Source: Marinoscillum sp. 108
GTDB taxonomy: Bacteria > Bacteroidota > Bacteroidia > Cytophagales > Cyclobacteriaceae
DNA: 64,000 nt
NCBI RefSeq assembly: GCF_902506655.1
Contig: NZ_LR734808.1
Coordinates: 2,108,001-2,172,000, forward strand
Reading direction: 5' to 3'
The translations under genes were made by a program, and so were the position numbers. Shown piece by piece: positions 35,078 through 44,149 of this stretch; positions within the stretch are counted from its first letter, which is position 1, and every line of letters begins with the position of its first letter. Under the pieces are notes generated by a model. It was given only the letters and a program-made list of their open reading frames with translations. It was not told the origin of the DNA and did not search any database.

Positions 35078-36148
35078 ATGGGCCGGGCAGCATGGATCAT
35101 TTTCTGGACAATGATCTCGGGCCAGCTACTGGCGCAATCTCCCGATAGCCTGTTGCTCAAAGATTACCAGCCCAGATCTATTTTCAATATTCCGGAAAGC
35201 AAAGTTACCAGGGCCCGTTTCCCGGTGATCGATATGCACTCACACCCGTATGCACTCACGGCTGCTGATTTGCAGCGGTGGATCATCAGCATGGATAGTG
35301 CCGGAATCGAGCAAACCATGATCCTCACCTATGCCACTGGTGCTGAATTTGACAGCCTACAGGAGGTTTATGGGGCTTTTGGGGAGCGCTTTCAGCTGTG
35401 GTGCGGATTTGACTATACGGGCTACAATGAGCCGGGATGGACGGAAAAGGCCATCAAAGAACTGGAGCGATGCCACAACCTGGGAGCCATAGGCGTAGGC
35501 GAACTGGGAGATAAAGGCCTGGGCCTCACCTATTCGCATCCCACGCCTGCCTACGGAATGCACATCAACGATCCCAGAATGCAACCGCTCCTAAAACGAT
35601 GCGGCGAACTGGGCATGCCGGTGAATATCCACGTGGCTGAGCCCGCCTGGATGTATGAACCCATGGACGCCACCAACGACGGCCTCATGAACGGCTTCAA
35701 ATGGCGCATCGATCAGCAACAGGAAGGCATCCTGCTACACGAAGCACTAATTCAGACCTTAGCAGAAGCCCTCAGGGCCAATCCCGGAACGACTTTTATC
35801 GCCTGCCATTTTGCCAACTGCAGTGCAGACCTATCCGTACTGGGCAGCCTTCTGGATCGCTTCCCCAACCTGTATGCAGACATCTCGGCCCGCTATGGTG
35901 AAACCGCCACGATCCCACGAACTATGGCTTCCTTTTACACTCAATATCAGGACCGCCTCCTTTTTGGTACCGACATGGGCAGCGAACCTGAGATGTATGA
36001 AATTGCATTCAGAATCCTGGAAACGGAAGATGAGCATTTCTACCAGCCAGCATACTTCAACTACCACTGGCCGCTCTATGGCTTTGGCCTGTCTGATTCC
36101 ATCCTCAAAAAGCTCTACTATGAAAACGCTCAAAAAATACTGGACTAA
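35078..36148 (+). CDS. Secreted amidohydrolase-family (TIM-barrel) protein
   Basis: 356 residues from ATG 35078, one base after the aldolase stop. The earlier in-frame ATG at 35045 lies inside the aldolase gene. A signal peptide ends GQLLAQ, so the enzyme is exported. The body is an amidohydrolase_2-type barrel: FPVIDMHSHPYAL (metal HxH), VNIHVAEPAWM, FIACHFANC and LLFGTDMG provide the metal-ligand positions. The substrate is unknown; in this locus it could hydrolyse an ester, lactone or amide on the released sugar. Its 3' end overlaps the next gene by 29 bases in another frame. Confidence 0.85.
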   Translation: MGRAAWIIFWTMISGQLLAQSPDSLLLKDYQPRSIFNIPESKVTRARFPVIDMHSHPYALTAADLQRWIISMDSAGIEQTMILTYATGAEFDSLQEVYGAFGERFQLWCGFDYTGYNEPGWTEKAIKELERCHNLGAIGVGELGDKGLGLTYSHPTPAYGMHINDPRMQPLLKRCGELGMPVNIHVAEPAWMYEPMDATNDGLMNGFKWRIDQQQEGILLHEALIQTLAEALRANPGTTFIACHFANCSADLSVLGSLLDRFPNLYADISARYGETATIPRTMASFYTQYQDRLLFGTDMGSEPEMYEIAFRILETEDEHFYQPAYFNYHWPLYGFGLSDSILKKLYYENAQKILD

Positions 36149-38174
36149 GACATTCCTCCTCCTAGCGATCAGTGGATCATGGTCTTGTGCCGAAAAGGAG
36201 ACCATCATCAGTAGCGGTGACCTCACATTGCGGGTCAACCACCAACTACATACATCTTTACAATCCACCAAAACGGACGCCAAAGGCCTGATGGAGGGCT
36301 TTCAGCCAACTGAGTACCTGATCCTCTCTGAAGAAAACCTGACTGACTTTGACCTTTCGGCCTACGAAGAAACATCCATCACCACAACCCTTGGGGAAGG
36401 GGTCAGACATTCCTTTTCCGGTAAAAACACAGCCACGGGCATCACCAAACAGCTTGTACTGACCGTCTATGAAGCTTTCCCGAACTTCATCACCACACAA
36501 GTGCGCTATGTCAATGAATCAGATCAGCCACTTACCTACAAAAGCTGGATCAACAATGGCTACCACCTCATTTCGCAGGACGAACCTCCTTTCTGGGCTT
36601 TTCAGGGGAGCAGCTCCGGTGCACGGGCAGACTGGATCAAACCAGTAAATTCCGGTTTTTATCAGGACAACTACCTGGGCATGAACAGCTCAGACTATGG
36701 CGGGGGCATCCCCGTCACGGACATCTGGAACAGAAGCGCAGGCATCGCCATAGGTCATACGGCCACCGCACCCAAGCTGGTGTCGCTGCCCACCGAGATG
36801 AAAGTGAACGAACGATCGCTCCGGGTAGGTGTTCGCGAGGACTTTGACTACCCCAGCTACCTGGCGCCTGGAGATACGCTCCAGACACTCGAAACTTTCG
36901 TAATGCTGCACTCCGGGGATTATTACAACGGCCTGCAGCAATACTCCGAGGTGATGCAGGCCAAGGGCATCAGCCTTCCACCGGCAGAGCCAGCGGCCTT
37001 TGAGCCCATCTGGTGTGCCTGGGGGTATGAGCGGGATTTTACCCTCGCAGAAGTGCTGGGCACCTTACCGAAAGTGAAAGCCCTGGGGATCAAATGGGCC
37101 GTGCTGGATGATGGATTTCAGCAGGCAGAGGGAGACTGGCATACCAACCAACAGAAGTTTCCCGGTGGCGACGAACAAATGAAGGACCTGGTGAAAACCA
37201 TTCACAGTCATGGACTGAAAGCCAAACTGTGGTGGGCGCCCCTGGCCGCCGACCCGGGCAGCAAGCTCCTGACCAACCACCCCGATATGCGACTCTACCT
37301 TGAAGACTGGGCACCCCAATACATCACCTGGTGGGATGCCTACTACCTCTCACCCACCCATGCCAAGACCATTGCCCACACGCAGGAAGTCGTCGACCTG
37401 TTTCTGAATGAATGGGACTTTGACGGACTGAAAATGGATGGCCAGCATATGAATGCCGTGGCCCCGGACCACAACCCGCTCAGCGGGCTGGAAGACCCGA
37501 CATTGGCGCCCGAAAAACTCCCCGAGTTCTTCAGGATTATTTATGAGCAAGCCCGTGACATCAAACCCGATGCGGTAGTTGAAAACTGCCCTTGTGGTAC
37601 CTGTATGTCATTTTTCAATATGCCACATATGAATCAGGCGGTATCCTCAGACCCTACCTCCTCCTGGCAGATTCGCCTGAAAGGCAAAACTTACAAGGCC
37701 CTGATTCCGCAAACGGCCTACTACGGCGATCATGTGGAGCTGAGCGATGGCGGCAATGACTTTGCCAGCTCATTTGGAGTGGGCGCCGTGCTGGGCACCA
37801 AATTCACCTGGCCTGCAGACAATCCTACTGCCTCGGCGAGCTATCTGCTCACCCCCGAAAAGGAGCGCGTGTGGGCTCAGTGGTTTGACCTTTACAACCA
37901 AAAAATGCTCTCCAAAGAAACTTACCTGGGCGGCTTGTATGACATAGGGTATGACCTGCCGGAAACACACGTGATCCAAAAGGGAGACACGCTCCACTAT
38001 GCCTTCTATGCCGCAGCGTGGGACGGACCGGTGACCCTTCGCGGACTGACAGCAGACACTTACGTGATCAACGACTACTTCCACGAGGTTTCTTTAGGCA
38101 CGGTCACCAAAGAAGCACCCGAATTGAAGCTGAAATTCAGCAATTTTATTTTAATTGAAGCTTATCCTAAATAA
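36120..38174 (+). CDS. GH36-like alpha-galactosidase / alpha-N-acetylgalactosaminidase, lipoprotein
   Basis: 684 residues. The start at ATG 36120 gives a lipoprotein signal with C23 (ISGSWSC); the frame extends far upstream inside the amidohydrolase gene, but without homology. A beta-sandwich N-terminal domain precedes the barrel (PIWCAWGYERDF, VLDDGFQQAEGDWH). Candidate nucleophile is D440 in GLKMDG and acid/base D511 in SSDPTSSW, as in GH36 and GH27. A small C-terminal beta domain follows. GH36 includes both alpha-galactosidases and alpha-N-acetylgalactosaminidases; the neighbouring amino-sugar genes favour the latter, by inference. The enzyme should sit in the periplasm or on the outer membrane. 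Confidence 0.88.
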   Translation: MKTLKKYWTKTFLLLAISGSWSCAEKETIISSGDLTLRVNHQLHTSLQSTKTDAKGLMEGFQPTEYLILSEENLTDFDLSAYEETSITTTLGEGVRHSFSGKNTATGITKQLVLTVYEAFPNFITTQVRYVNESDQPLTYKSWINNGYHLISQDEPPFWAFQGSSSGARADWIKPVNSGFYQDNYLGMNSSDYGGGIPVTDIWNRSAGIAIGHTATAPKLVSLPTEMKVNERSLRVGVREDFDYPSYLAPGDTLQTLETFVMLHSGDYYNGLQQYSEVMQAKGISLPPAEPAAFEPIWCAWGYERDFTLAEVLGTLPKVKALGIKWAVLDDGFQQAEGDWHTNQQKFPGGDEQMKDLVKTIHSHGLKAKLWWAPLAADPGSKLLTNHPDMRLYLEDWAPQYITWWDAYYLSPTHAKTIAHTQEVVDLFLNEWDFDGLKMDGQHMNAVAPDHNPLSGLEDPTLAPEKLPEFFRIIYEQARDIKPDAVVENCPCGTCMSFFNMPHMNQAVSSDPTSSWQIRLKGKTYKALIPQTAYYGDHVELSDGGNDFASSFGVGAVLGTKFTWPADNPTASASYLLTPEKERVWAQWFDLYNQKMLSKETYLGGLYDIGYDLPETHVIQKGDTLHYAFYAAAWDGPVTLRGLTADTYVINDYFHEVSLGTVTKEAPELKLKFSNFILIEAYPK

Positions 38175-38177
38175 TCC

Positions 38178-39632
38178 ATGCAGATCATTTTCCCTAGACC
38201 TTTTGCTATCGCTATAGACGACCTGGGCTGGATCAACGGCCAGAATGACGGAGAAAGTGGCTATGGGCCCTACCGGCTGGGCATGAACAGAAACATCACC
38301 CTGAAGGACTATGAGGCGGTGGTGGACCTGGCACAAAAAGCAGGTGTTCGCCTGCAGGGGCTGTTCATCCTGAGTGAGATGGACCGGGAAAACTTTCTGG
38401 GCGCCTATCCTACCACCACCCACATGCGTGAAAAGTGGAACAATGACGCACTCATCTCCGACTTGCAGTTGGATATCATGGAATTTGTAAAAAAGGAAGC
38501 TGCCCACCTTGAGTTTGGACTGCATGGAGTGGGACATGAGTTTTGGCCGGAAGCCGGAAAACGCAGACGTGCCGAATGGTACAACACCGTGGATCATCAC
38601 CCCTGGCCGGAGGAAGAGATTCGCACCCATGTGGAATGCTACATCCGCATCCTGAAGCAGTACGGACTCTCGCAGGACAATGGTCATTCCTTCCCTGAAA
38701 GCTTTGTGCCCTGTGCCTACAGCTACCACTGGGACCCGGAGGGGCCTTACAGCTCGGGAAGCATCCTGAGTGACTATGGTGTGCGCTATGCCAACACGGA
38801 TTTCACACAAATACCCGAATGCAACCCACCTGCCGAACCCAATGGTGGTGGTTTTGACCACCGGGTGCATGTGATGAACCGCTACAACTACGGCAACCTT
38901 TGGTATGAAATGGGCAAGCTGCCTACCACGCCGCTGGAGGCGCAGCCCACCGACTACATAGAAACCCACTGGCCCAACCTGCTGGCAGCCGAAGGCCAGT
39001 CGCAAAAAGACATCACTCAGCGCTGGGCTGATTACTACCAGGCCGTGCAAGCCACCAGAGATCGATATTGCGCCAAAAACACCGCCCAGATGCATTCGCA
39101 ATGGCTCTACAATACCTACACGAAGGTAACGGAGGCCAGCACCGGGGTGGTGCAGATCGATAACACCCGGATGCCGGACCATGTATACCGTGGTTACTTC
39201 CCGGCCAACATGGTGCTGAAGGTGCCCCTAAAACCCGGTGAGCATGTCTCGGCAGCCACCATCGATGGGACGCCCATCCCGGCGTATATCGAACATGAGG
39301 GCTACGGTCACCTCTACCTGCCACAGCTCCTGCAAAAGACCTATGAGCTGAGGTACGAAACAGGCACTGTGCCCCTCCAGCAGGTGATCTGGCATGAAGA
39401 CACCTGCACGATCTTCGAGCTGACGGTGCGCGAGGCTCTGACCAAAATAGACCTGTGCCTGTACGGCACCCAGGAGCTCAAACTGCGAAGCTCCCGCGAG
39501 CCGAAGCAGGTGGAGAGCAACAACCCCGCCATCAGCATCCTGCGCTGGGAAATGCAAGGGGATATGCTGGTGATCAAAGCGAAGGCCCACGACATTCAGG
39601 GAGAAATCGGGGCGATTATGGTGGAGTATTGA
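38178..39632 (+). CDS. Divergent NodB/CE4-like deacetylase candidate
   Basis: 484 residues without signal peptide, so cytoplasmic. The N-terminus AIAIDDLGW (D14, D15) resembles the Asp-Asp motif of polysaccharide deacetylases, and LEFGLHGVGHEFW (H116, H120) resembles their His-x-x-x-His metal site. VPCAYSYHW (about 178) could be the third motif. The last 170 residues form a beta-rich domain typical of sugar-active enzymes. It starts three bases after the GH36-like gene in the same operon. I do not know the family. An N-acetyl sugar deacetylase would supply the step between GalNAc and the AgaS substrate that no other gene here provides. Assignment is tentative. Confidence 0.6.
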   Translation: MQIIFPRPFAIAIDDLGWINGQNDGESGYGPYRLGMNRNITLKDYEAVVDLAQKAGVRLQGLFILSEMDRENFLGAYPTTTHMREKWNNDALISDLQLDIMEFVKKEAAHLEFGLHGVGHEFWPEAGKRRRAEWYNTVDHHPWPEEEIRTHVECYIRILKQYGLSQDNGHSFPESFVPCAYSYHWDPEGPYSSGSILSDYGVRYANTDFTQIPECNPPAEPNGGGFDHRVHVMNRYNYGNLWYEMGKLPTTPLEAQPTDYIETHWPNLLAAEGQSQKDITQRWADYYQAVQATRDRYCAKNTAQMHSQWLYNTYTKVTEASTGVVQIDNTRMPDHVYRGYFPANMVLKVPLKPGEHVSAATIDGTPIPAYIEHEGYGHLYLPQLLQKTYELRYETGTVPLQQVIWHEDTCTIFELTVREALTKIDLCLYGTQELKLRSSREPKQVESNNPAISILRWEMQGDMLVIKAKAHDIQGEIGAIMVEY

Positions 39633-39727
39633 TAAACCCCTTATTCAGGCGAGTGCTGACCTTTCTGTTGATGACAACAACCAACAGAGGAGGAGTCAAA
39701 TGAAATTAAACTTTTAAAAAAAAGACC

Positions 39728-41110
39728 ATGACCAATTTATATAACAGAATTCTACCCACGATGCTGCTTTTTTTAAGTATCCTGGTGGGCTGTAAAGACA
39801 AGGATCCCTCACCGGCTTCAAACCCTGATACCAACATCTCAAACACGGTTCACTACACTCCGTCAATGGAGTCTTTTCCCAATCCCGAAAGAGGATTTTT
39901 GCATTTGACCGCAGCATTCTCCGAAGGGTCACCCCTTGCTCAAAGCTCGCTTCAAAGCCTTCGAAATGACAATATCAGCCTGGTTTGGCGGCTCTACTAT
40001 TTCGAGAAATTCAAACAAATTGACCTCAGTCAGGCACAACTTGACCTGATACAAACCGACATGGATAACCTTAGATCGGCGGGGTTGAAATGCGTGCTGA
40101 GATTTGCTTACACCAACAACTCTGATGATGGCACGGATGCACCCATTGAGGTGGTGGAAAGGCATTTAGATCAACTGCAACCTTTATTTGAAGCCAATGC
40201 AGACGTAATCGCCTTTGTTAATGCTGGTTTCGTAGGGCTCTGGGGTGAATGGCATAGCTCCACCAACAACCTGACGGACCTGGCCAATCAAAAGCGCATA
40301 GTCACGAAACTACTGGAAGTAATTCCCTCGGAAATAAAAATACAGCTCAGAACCCCACGTCAAAAGCGTGACATATTTGGGGAGCAAACTGCCATGACCG
40401 ATGAGGTAGGCTATTCGGATGCAGACATTGCACGTGTAGGTCATCACAATGATTGCTTCATGGCCAGCTATGATGACTATGGCACCTACGACAACCCCAA
40501 CACAGATAAAAACTACATCAGCCAGGAGGCATTTTATGTGCCCACTGGTGGTGAAACCTGTCCTCCTTCCGGAGTGGATGCAGCTGACTGTGAGGAAGCC
40601 CGTGAGACCATGTCTTTACTCAAATGGAGCTATCTCAACCTGGATTGGTACAAACCCATTATTGACGGATGGAAAAGTGAAGGTTGTTTTGAAGAGTTTG
40701 AACAGGATATGGGCTACCGGCTGGCCCTGGACTCTACAACCATCGATACTGTGGTGTCAAAATCCACGCCACTGGATATCGCCATCTATTTGTATAACCA
40801 TGGATGGGCACCCATATACAATCACAAGACGGTATCGCTGGTGCTGTCCCCTGCGTCCGGAGACCCGGTGCGCATGGTTTTGGATGTGGATATCCGCAAA
40901 GCTCGGCCAGGAGCGTCATTCAACATTGCAGAAACCATAGACCTGTCTGATGTACCTACAGGCACTTATGCGCTGCACCTTCACATAGCTGATCAGTTTG
41001 AGTCAATTGCCGAAAGACCTGAATATTCGGTGCGTCTGGCCAATGAAAATGTTTGGGACAGTCATACCGGATGGAATGACTTGTTTCAAACCATAGAGAT
41101 CACTGAATAG
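39728..41110 (+). CDS. DUF4874/DUF4832 lipoprotein
   Basis: 460 residues. The lipobox LVGC (C22) is followed by a Lys/Asp-rich linker. The rest parallels residues 28-460 of the T9SS protein at 28496: NPERGFLHL, VWRLYYFEKF, VNAGFVGLWGEWHSS with the same Trp-Gly-Glu-Trp centre, RVGHHNDCFMASYDDYGTY, TGGETCPPS and LANENVWDSHTGWNDLF. It lacks the C-terminal accessory domains. A probable membrane-anchored hydrolase acting on oligosaccharides after the secreted paralogue. It is 95 bp downstream of the deacetylase-like gene, perhaps with its own start site, and ends the PUL. Confidence 0.87.
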   Translation: MTNLYNRILPTMLLFLSILVGCKDKDPSPASNPDTNISNTVHYTPSMESFPNPERGFLHLTAAFSEGSPLAQSSLQSLRNDNISLVWRLYYFEKFKQIDLSQAQLDLIQTDMDNLRSAGLKCVLRFAYTNNSDDGTDAPIEVVERHLDQLQPLFEANADVIAFVNAGFVGLWGEWHSSTNNLTDLANQKRIVTKLLEVIPSEIKIQLRTPRQKRDIFGEQTAMTDEVGYSDADIARVGHHNDCFMASYDDYGTYDNPNTDKNYISQEAFYVPTGGETCPPSGVDAADCEEARETMSLLKWSYLNLDWYKPIIDGWKSEGCFEEFEQDMGYRLALDSTTIDTVVSKSTPLDIAIYLYNHGWAPIYNHKTVSLVLSPASGDPVRMVLDVDIRKARPGASFNIAETIDLSDVPTGTYALHLHIADQFESIAERPEYSVRLANENVWDSHTGWNDLFQTIEITE

Positions 41111-41121
41111 CGTCTAAGATG

Positions 41122-41577
41122 TTAGGATATATTGAGTTGCTTCTTTAGTTCTGCAAACTTGTTCTTGATCATCATTCGGTCTTTGTATTCCGTAAAGTCT
41201 TCCAAGACAATTGTATGCTCGCCTAATTCAGTGGTTTGCAGAATGATCTGGTCAAGTTTGATCCCGATATTTGTTATAGTGTCGAGTCGGATGGTAGTTT
41301 GTTCGTTCTTACGAGTTTTAAAACTAAGTACTCTTCCTGTTGCTTCAATGAATTGACCACCCCAGGCCTTAGCCTTTCTTTTATATTCATAATACATACT
41401 GAAGGCGAATGCATAACCTGCCAGGTTGATGTACTCTACCTGACCATCAAAAACAGCCAATTTCAATATCAAATACATGGTCACAACGATGGCCGAAATC
41501 ATGGCTCCAATCTTGAAGAATTGCATATAATTCTCAAATCTCCTACTCTCAATTCTAAATACAGATTGTTCGTTCAT
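41122..41577 (-). CDS. Small membrane protein, unknown function
   Basis: 151 residues with two predicted helices (about 22-41 and 50-63) and a C-terminal cytoplasmic part (about 80-151) of alternating beta strands (TTIRLDTITNIGIKLDQIIL) that could form a PH-like or small beta domain. I recognise no family. First minus-strand gene after the PUL. Upstream, at 41580, comes a type B junction element. Confidence 0.65.
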   Translation of the reverse strand: MNEQSVFRIESRRFENYMQFFKIGAMISAIVVTMYLILKLAVFDGQVEYINLAGYAFAFSMYYEYKRKAKAWGGQFIEATGRVLSFKTRKNEQTTIRLDTITNIGIKLDQIILQTTELGEHTIVLEDFTEYKDRMMIKNKFAELKKQLNIS

Positions 41578-41579
41578 GC

Positions 41580-41692
41580 CCCTTAATATCCAACCTTCTT
41601 CCGTAAGCTGGACAGTTTAAAATCCTAAATGCACCTGATACCTAGCCTTTGCAGGTAGCGAATAATAGTGTTTGTTAGACGGATATTACATT
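41580..41692. repeat. Junction element, type B
   Basis: Ends ttaatatcc and ggatattac are inverted copies. The interior shares ccgtaagctggac and gcacc...tttgcaggtagc with the element at 45908. It lies between two minus-strand genes. Confidence 0.6.
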
Positions 41693-42575
41693 TGATCGAG
41701 TCTCGGTCTTTCAGGATTCGAAAGGTTGGGATTCATCTTTAGAATATTCTTAGCTAATGCAAAGTCATCAATATAATTATAAATCTGCCTATTCGCTCGC
41801 AAAACCACAATTGAGTTGTGAGTTCGTATAAACTCTGAATTACTGACTTCAATAATTTGATTATCCCAACAGAGAAGATCAGGAAAATCCTTTTTGGGGA
41901 AGATACTCAATCCGAATCTTGGTGTTAAGGGGAAAAAATTTCATAAGCTGTTTCACTTACATCTCTGTATGTATATCCCACAACTGGATGATCCGATGCA
42001 TAGAATTCATGTTGCGTTAAATTCTCCCAATAAACCCATATTCTGTCACAAAGCGATAATATTCTCTTTTTTGAACTCATCATTGAAGTTAGACCATACA
42101 ATTGTAGAGTTTTAGGGTCAATACTTTCTTGGCTTAAACCTCTTTGCTTAATAAATTCACCTGATACTCCTTTTGCTTTGAGTTGACGTTCAAGTTCAAT
42201 TCCAAAATGCTCGTATTTCTTCCTGCTTTCTGGAGTTCTATGCATTTGGATGGATATGTATTCAGCTAACAGTATTCTTTCTTCAGGTGTATGTCCTTCT
42301 AAGCTTCCATTATCTAATCGCTGCAACATCTTGTCAAGTAGTTCTGCTGCATCTCCTTCAAAATCCGCCAATGAGTTTTCAATTACTTGCTCTCCCACAT
42401 AAGAGTCAATCGGTTCAAAATCGTAAAAGTATCGGTCATGAGCAATATTATCCACAGTGGTAGGGAATGATTTGTTCTCTTGCAAATCAAATGCGAATAT
42501 CTTACCTGAAGAGTTGGTGAAATTCCTTAGATATAATTTTGGTACGAAGTGTTGTTTCTTTTTTTTCTGTCCCAT
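41686..42575 (-). pseudogene. DUF4238 family gene split by a one-base frameshift
   Basis: The N-terminal part (42575 to 41925, 216 residues) starts MGQKKKKQHFVPKLYLRNF, the DUF4238 hallmark, and stops at FSP. The next frame (to 41686) continues the same domain with IFPKKDFPDLLC and further. Joining them at the T6-C4 run near 41930-41940 restores YEIFFPLTPRFGLSIFPKK, the expected family motif. One T appears to be missing. It could be a sequencing error, a true loss of function, or a slippage site that produces two proteins. DUF4238 proteins are often found in accessory and defence islands, with unknown biochemical role. Confidence 0.8.
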
Positions 42576-42625
42576 CCAACTTGCAAAATGACAAGCGTAT
42601 TAGTCCTAGCGATTATTGCGTAGAG

Positions 42626-43153
42626 TTATTGTCTCTTTTGGTATGTCACCAGAATTCCAGGTAAATCTTCCATTTTTACTTGCATATCTGTGTCAGTCAT
42701 ACTTACAATTTCGGTTGAAGCAGATTGGCCTTTCACAGGCTCTATCATTTCGGCAAATTCTGGAGCATTATCAATGATATTTCGCGTGACTTCATCAAGA
42801 GCAGTTACTTTGGAGTCCTCAGCAATTGTAACTAAAAAATTATCATGGAATTCCCAACTACCAGATTCCCTTAAATGTAATTTAATTGGTATCTCCTGAC
42901 CATTCGCAGACACTCTAAAAGTTACATCTCCCTCGGCGTTATATCTACCACCCCTTAGGTATTGCTCCGTTGTGGTAAATGTAGCTTGCATTTCCATGCC
43001 ATCTTCGACCTTAAACATTGCTTTAGCTTTGGCCTCATCTATGAACACGGAAGACTCCCAAGTTCCTAAAATTTGTTCACTGTAGTTGTTCGTACTACAT
43101 GAAATCAAAACTATAATTAAAAAGACTGGAATGTAGATTAGTTTTTTCATCAC
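42626..43153 (-). CDS. Lipocalin-like lipoprotein
   Basis: 175 residues. Lipobox LISC (C19). The mature part begins ILGTWESS, the typical opening of lipocalin-like domains in Bacteroidota, and continues as beta strands (QATFTTTEQYLRGGRYNAEG, KLHLRESGSWEFHDN). Ligand and role are unknown. Only 50 bp separate it from the DUF4238 gene downstream, with no recognisable full junction element. Confidence 0.7.
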   Translation of the reverse strand: MMKKLIYIPVFLIIVLISCSTNNYSEQILGTWESSVFIDEAKAKAMFKVEDGMEMQATFTTTEQYLRGGRYNAEGDVTFRVSANGQEIPIKLHLRESGSWEFHDNFLVTIAEDSKVTALDEVTRNIIDNAPEFAEMIEPVKGQSASTEIVSMTDTDMQVKMEDLPGILVTYQKRQ

Positions 43154-43196
43154 GTCTTATAGTTAGGCTGTAAGATTTTCGTTTAGGGTGTATTCC

Positions 43197-43415
43197 AGCC
43201 AACAACCCCTTGGCGGCCAGTCACTTTCTATCAAATCTAATCATTTTTAAATCCTGAACAAACCATTATCGGCTATAGGGGTGTAGGCCCTGTAAGGGAA
43301 TCATCATAGCCCCCTGCTATCTCGGTTGGAGGCAACTTCAACAAGGACAGAAGGAGTCTACCGATCTTGTTTAGATTTTGGAGGGGTTGTGCAACAGCTA
43401 CGCTTGTTATCTGCC
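43197..43415. repeat. Junction element, type A
   Basis: Starts ccaacaaccccttggcggcc and has the core tcaaatctaatcatttttaa, gaacaaaccattatcggcta, then gtaagggaatcatcatagcc, tagattttggaggggttgtg and ends aacagctacgcttgttatct. It supplies the C-terminal codons of the gene at 43358. Confidence 0.75.
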
Positions 43416-43972
43416 TCCCTTTCTACAAATTCAAATTGTTCACCAAGGTATTTGTTCGAGTAACTTTCTCCTGTCAAGAGAATTCGTCCAGTTGAAATTT
43501 TGTCCCGAAGAATGGTTAGTTCTCTTACTAAGTCTGGCTCATGATAGACTATTTTATCCCACTTAGTCTGTTCGTCCATTGTTTCATCTATCAGTAAAAT
43601 AACAGACTTGCCTTGTTCGCCAAAGTTTCCAAAGATATTGAGTCGACCAAGGAAATTGTAACCAAGGTTCATAAAGTCATAAACTTGATAGAGTAGGTCT
43701 ACTACTTCTCCTTCTCGTTGGATGAGTTTGTCTAAAAGGGCAATTAAAGATGCAGTGTGCAATCTACCATAGTCGATTTCGTCCTTAACAAGCTTAGTTA
43801 CTTCAAATCGAGCAGAAGGTTCATGGAAGTTAAGTGAGATTAGTTCTGTATATACTTCTGGGGATAGCTGATTTTCAAGTTGTTCGTTCGTATAGACCCA
43901 GCTTTCAAAATCTTCAATTTTTGTTTTTCCCTTAATGAAGTTCTCAAATTTTTGTGATAATTCTATGTCCAT
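43358..43972 (-). CDS. Hypothetical protein with element-encoded C-terminal tail
   Basis: 204 residues from ATG 43972 (MDIELSQKFENFIKG); a possible earlier ATG at 43990 adds six residues from the junction. It is soluble and acidic, with mixed alpha/beta prediction. I do not recognise the family; size and composition resemble small immunity-type proteins, but no motif proves this. The tail CCTTPPKSKQDR is translated from the type A element and is nearly the same as the tail of the unrelated protein at 9350. Confidence 0.6.
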   Translation of the reverse strand: MDIELSQKFENFIKGKTKIEDFESWVYTNEQLENQLSPEVYTELISLNFHEPSARFEVTKLVKDEIDYGRLHTASLIALLDKLIQREGEVVDLLYQVYDFMNLGYNFLGRLNIFGNFGEQGKSVILLIDETMDEQTKWDKIVYHEPDLVRELTILRDKISTGRILLTGESYSNKYLGEQFEFVEREADNKRSCCTTPPKSKQDR

Positions 43973-43983
43973 AGCGAAGTAGT

Positions 43984-44145
43984 GGCACATAACCAGCTAT
44001 GATGAGTGGGGATTAGAAAGCACTAACCTCTCGTCTCGCACATAGCCACGCCTTGATTTAAATTTAAAACTTGTGGCGGATTTCTAATCCCACCAAAGTA
44101 TCCTGACCAATAAAACCCCATTCATTCATAGCATATGTTGTGCTT
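43984..44145. repeat. Junction element, type C (large hairpin)
   Basis: Left arm gcacataaccagctatgatg then agtgggg; right arm ccccattcattcatagcata then tgttgtgc. The arms are complementary over more than 20 bp, and a second inner pair ggggattagaaa/tttctaatccc is present. The left 85 bp match the element at 50427 almost exactly. Confidence 0.75.
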
Positions 44146-44149
44146 AGTT

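Noticed and set aside
38151-39182. Long minus-strand ORF (343 codons) opposite the deacetylase-like gene
   Set aside because: It is antisense to an operon gene with better codon pattern and no homology was recognisable.
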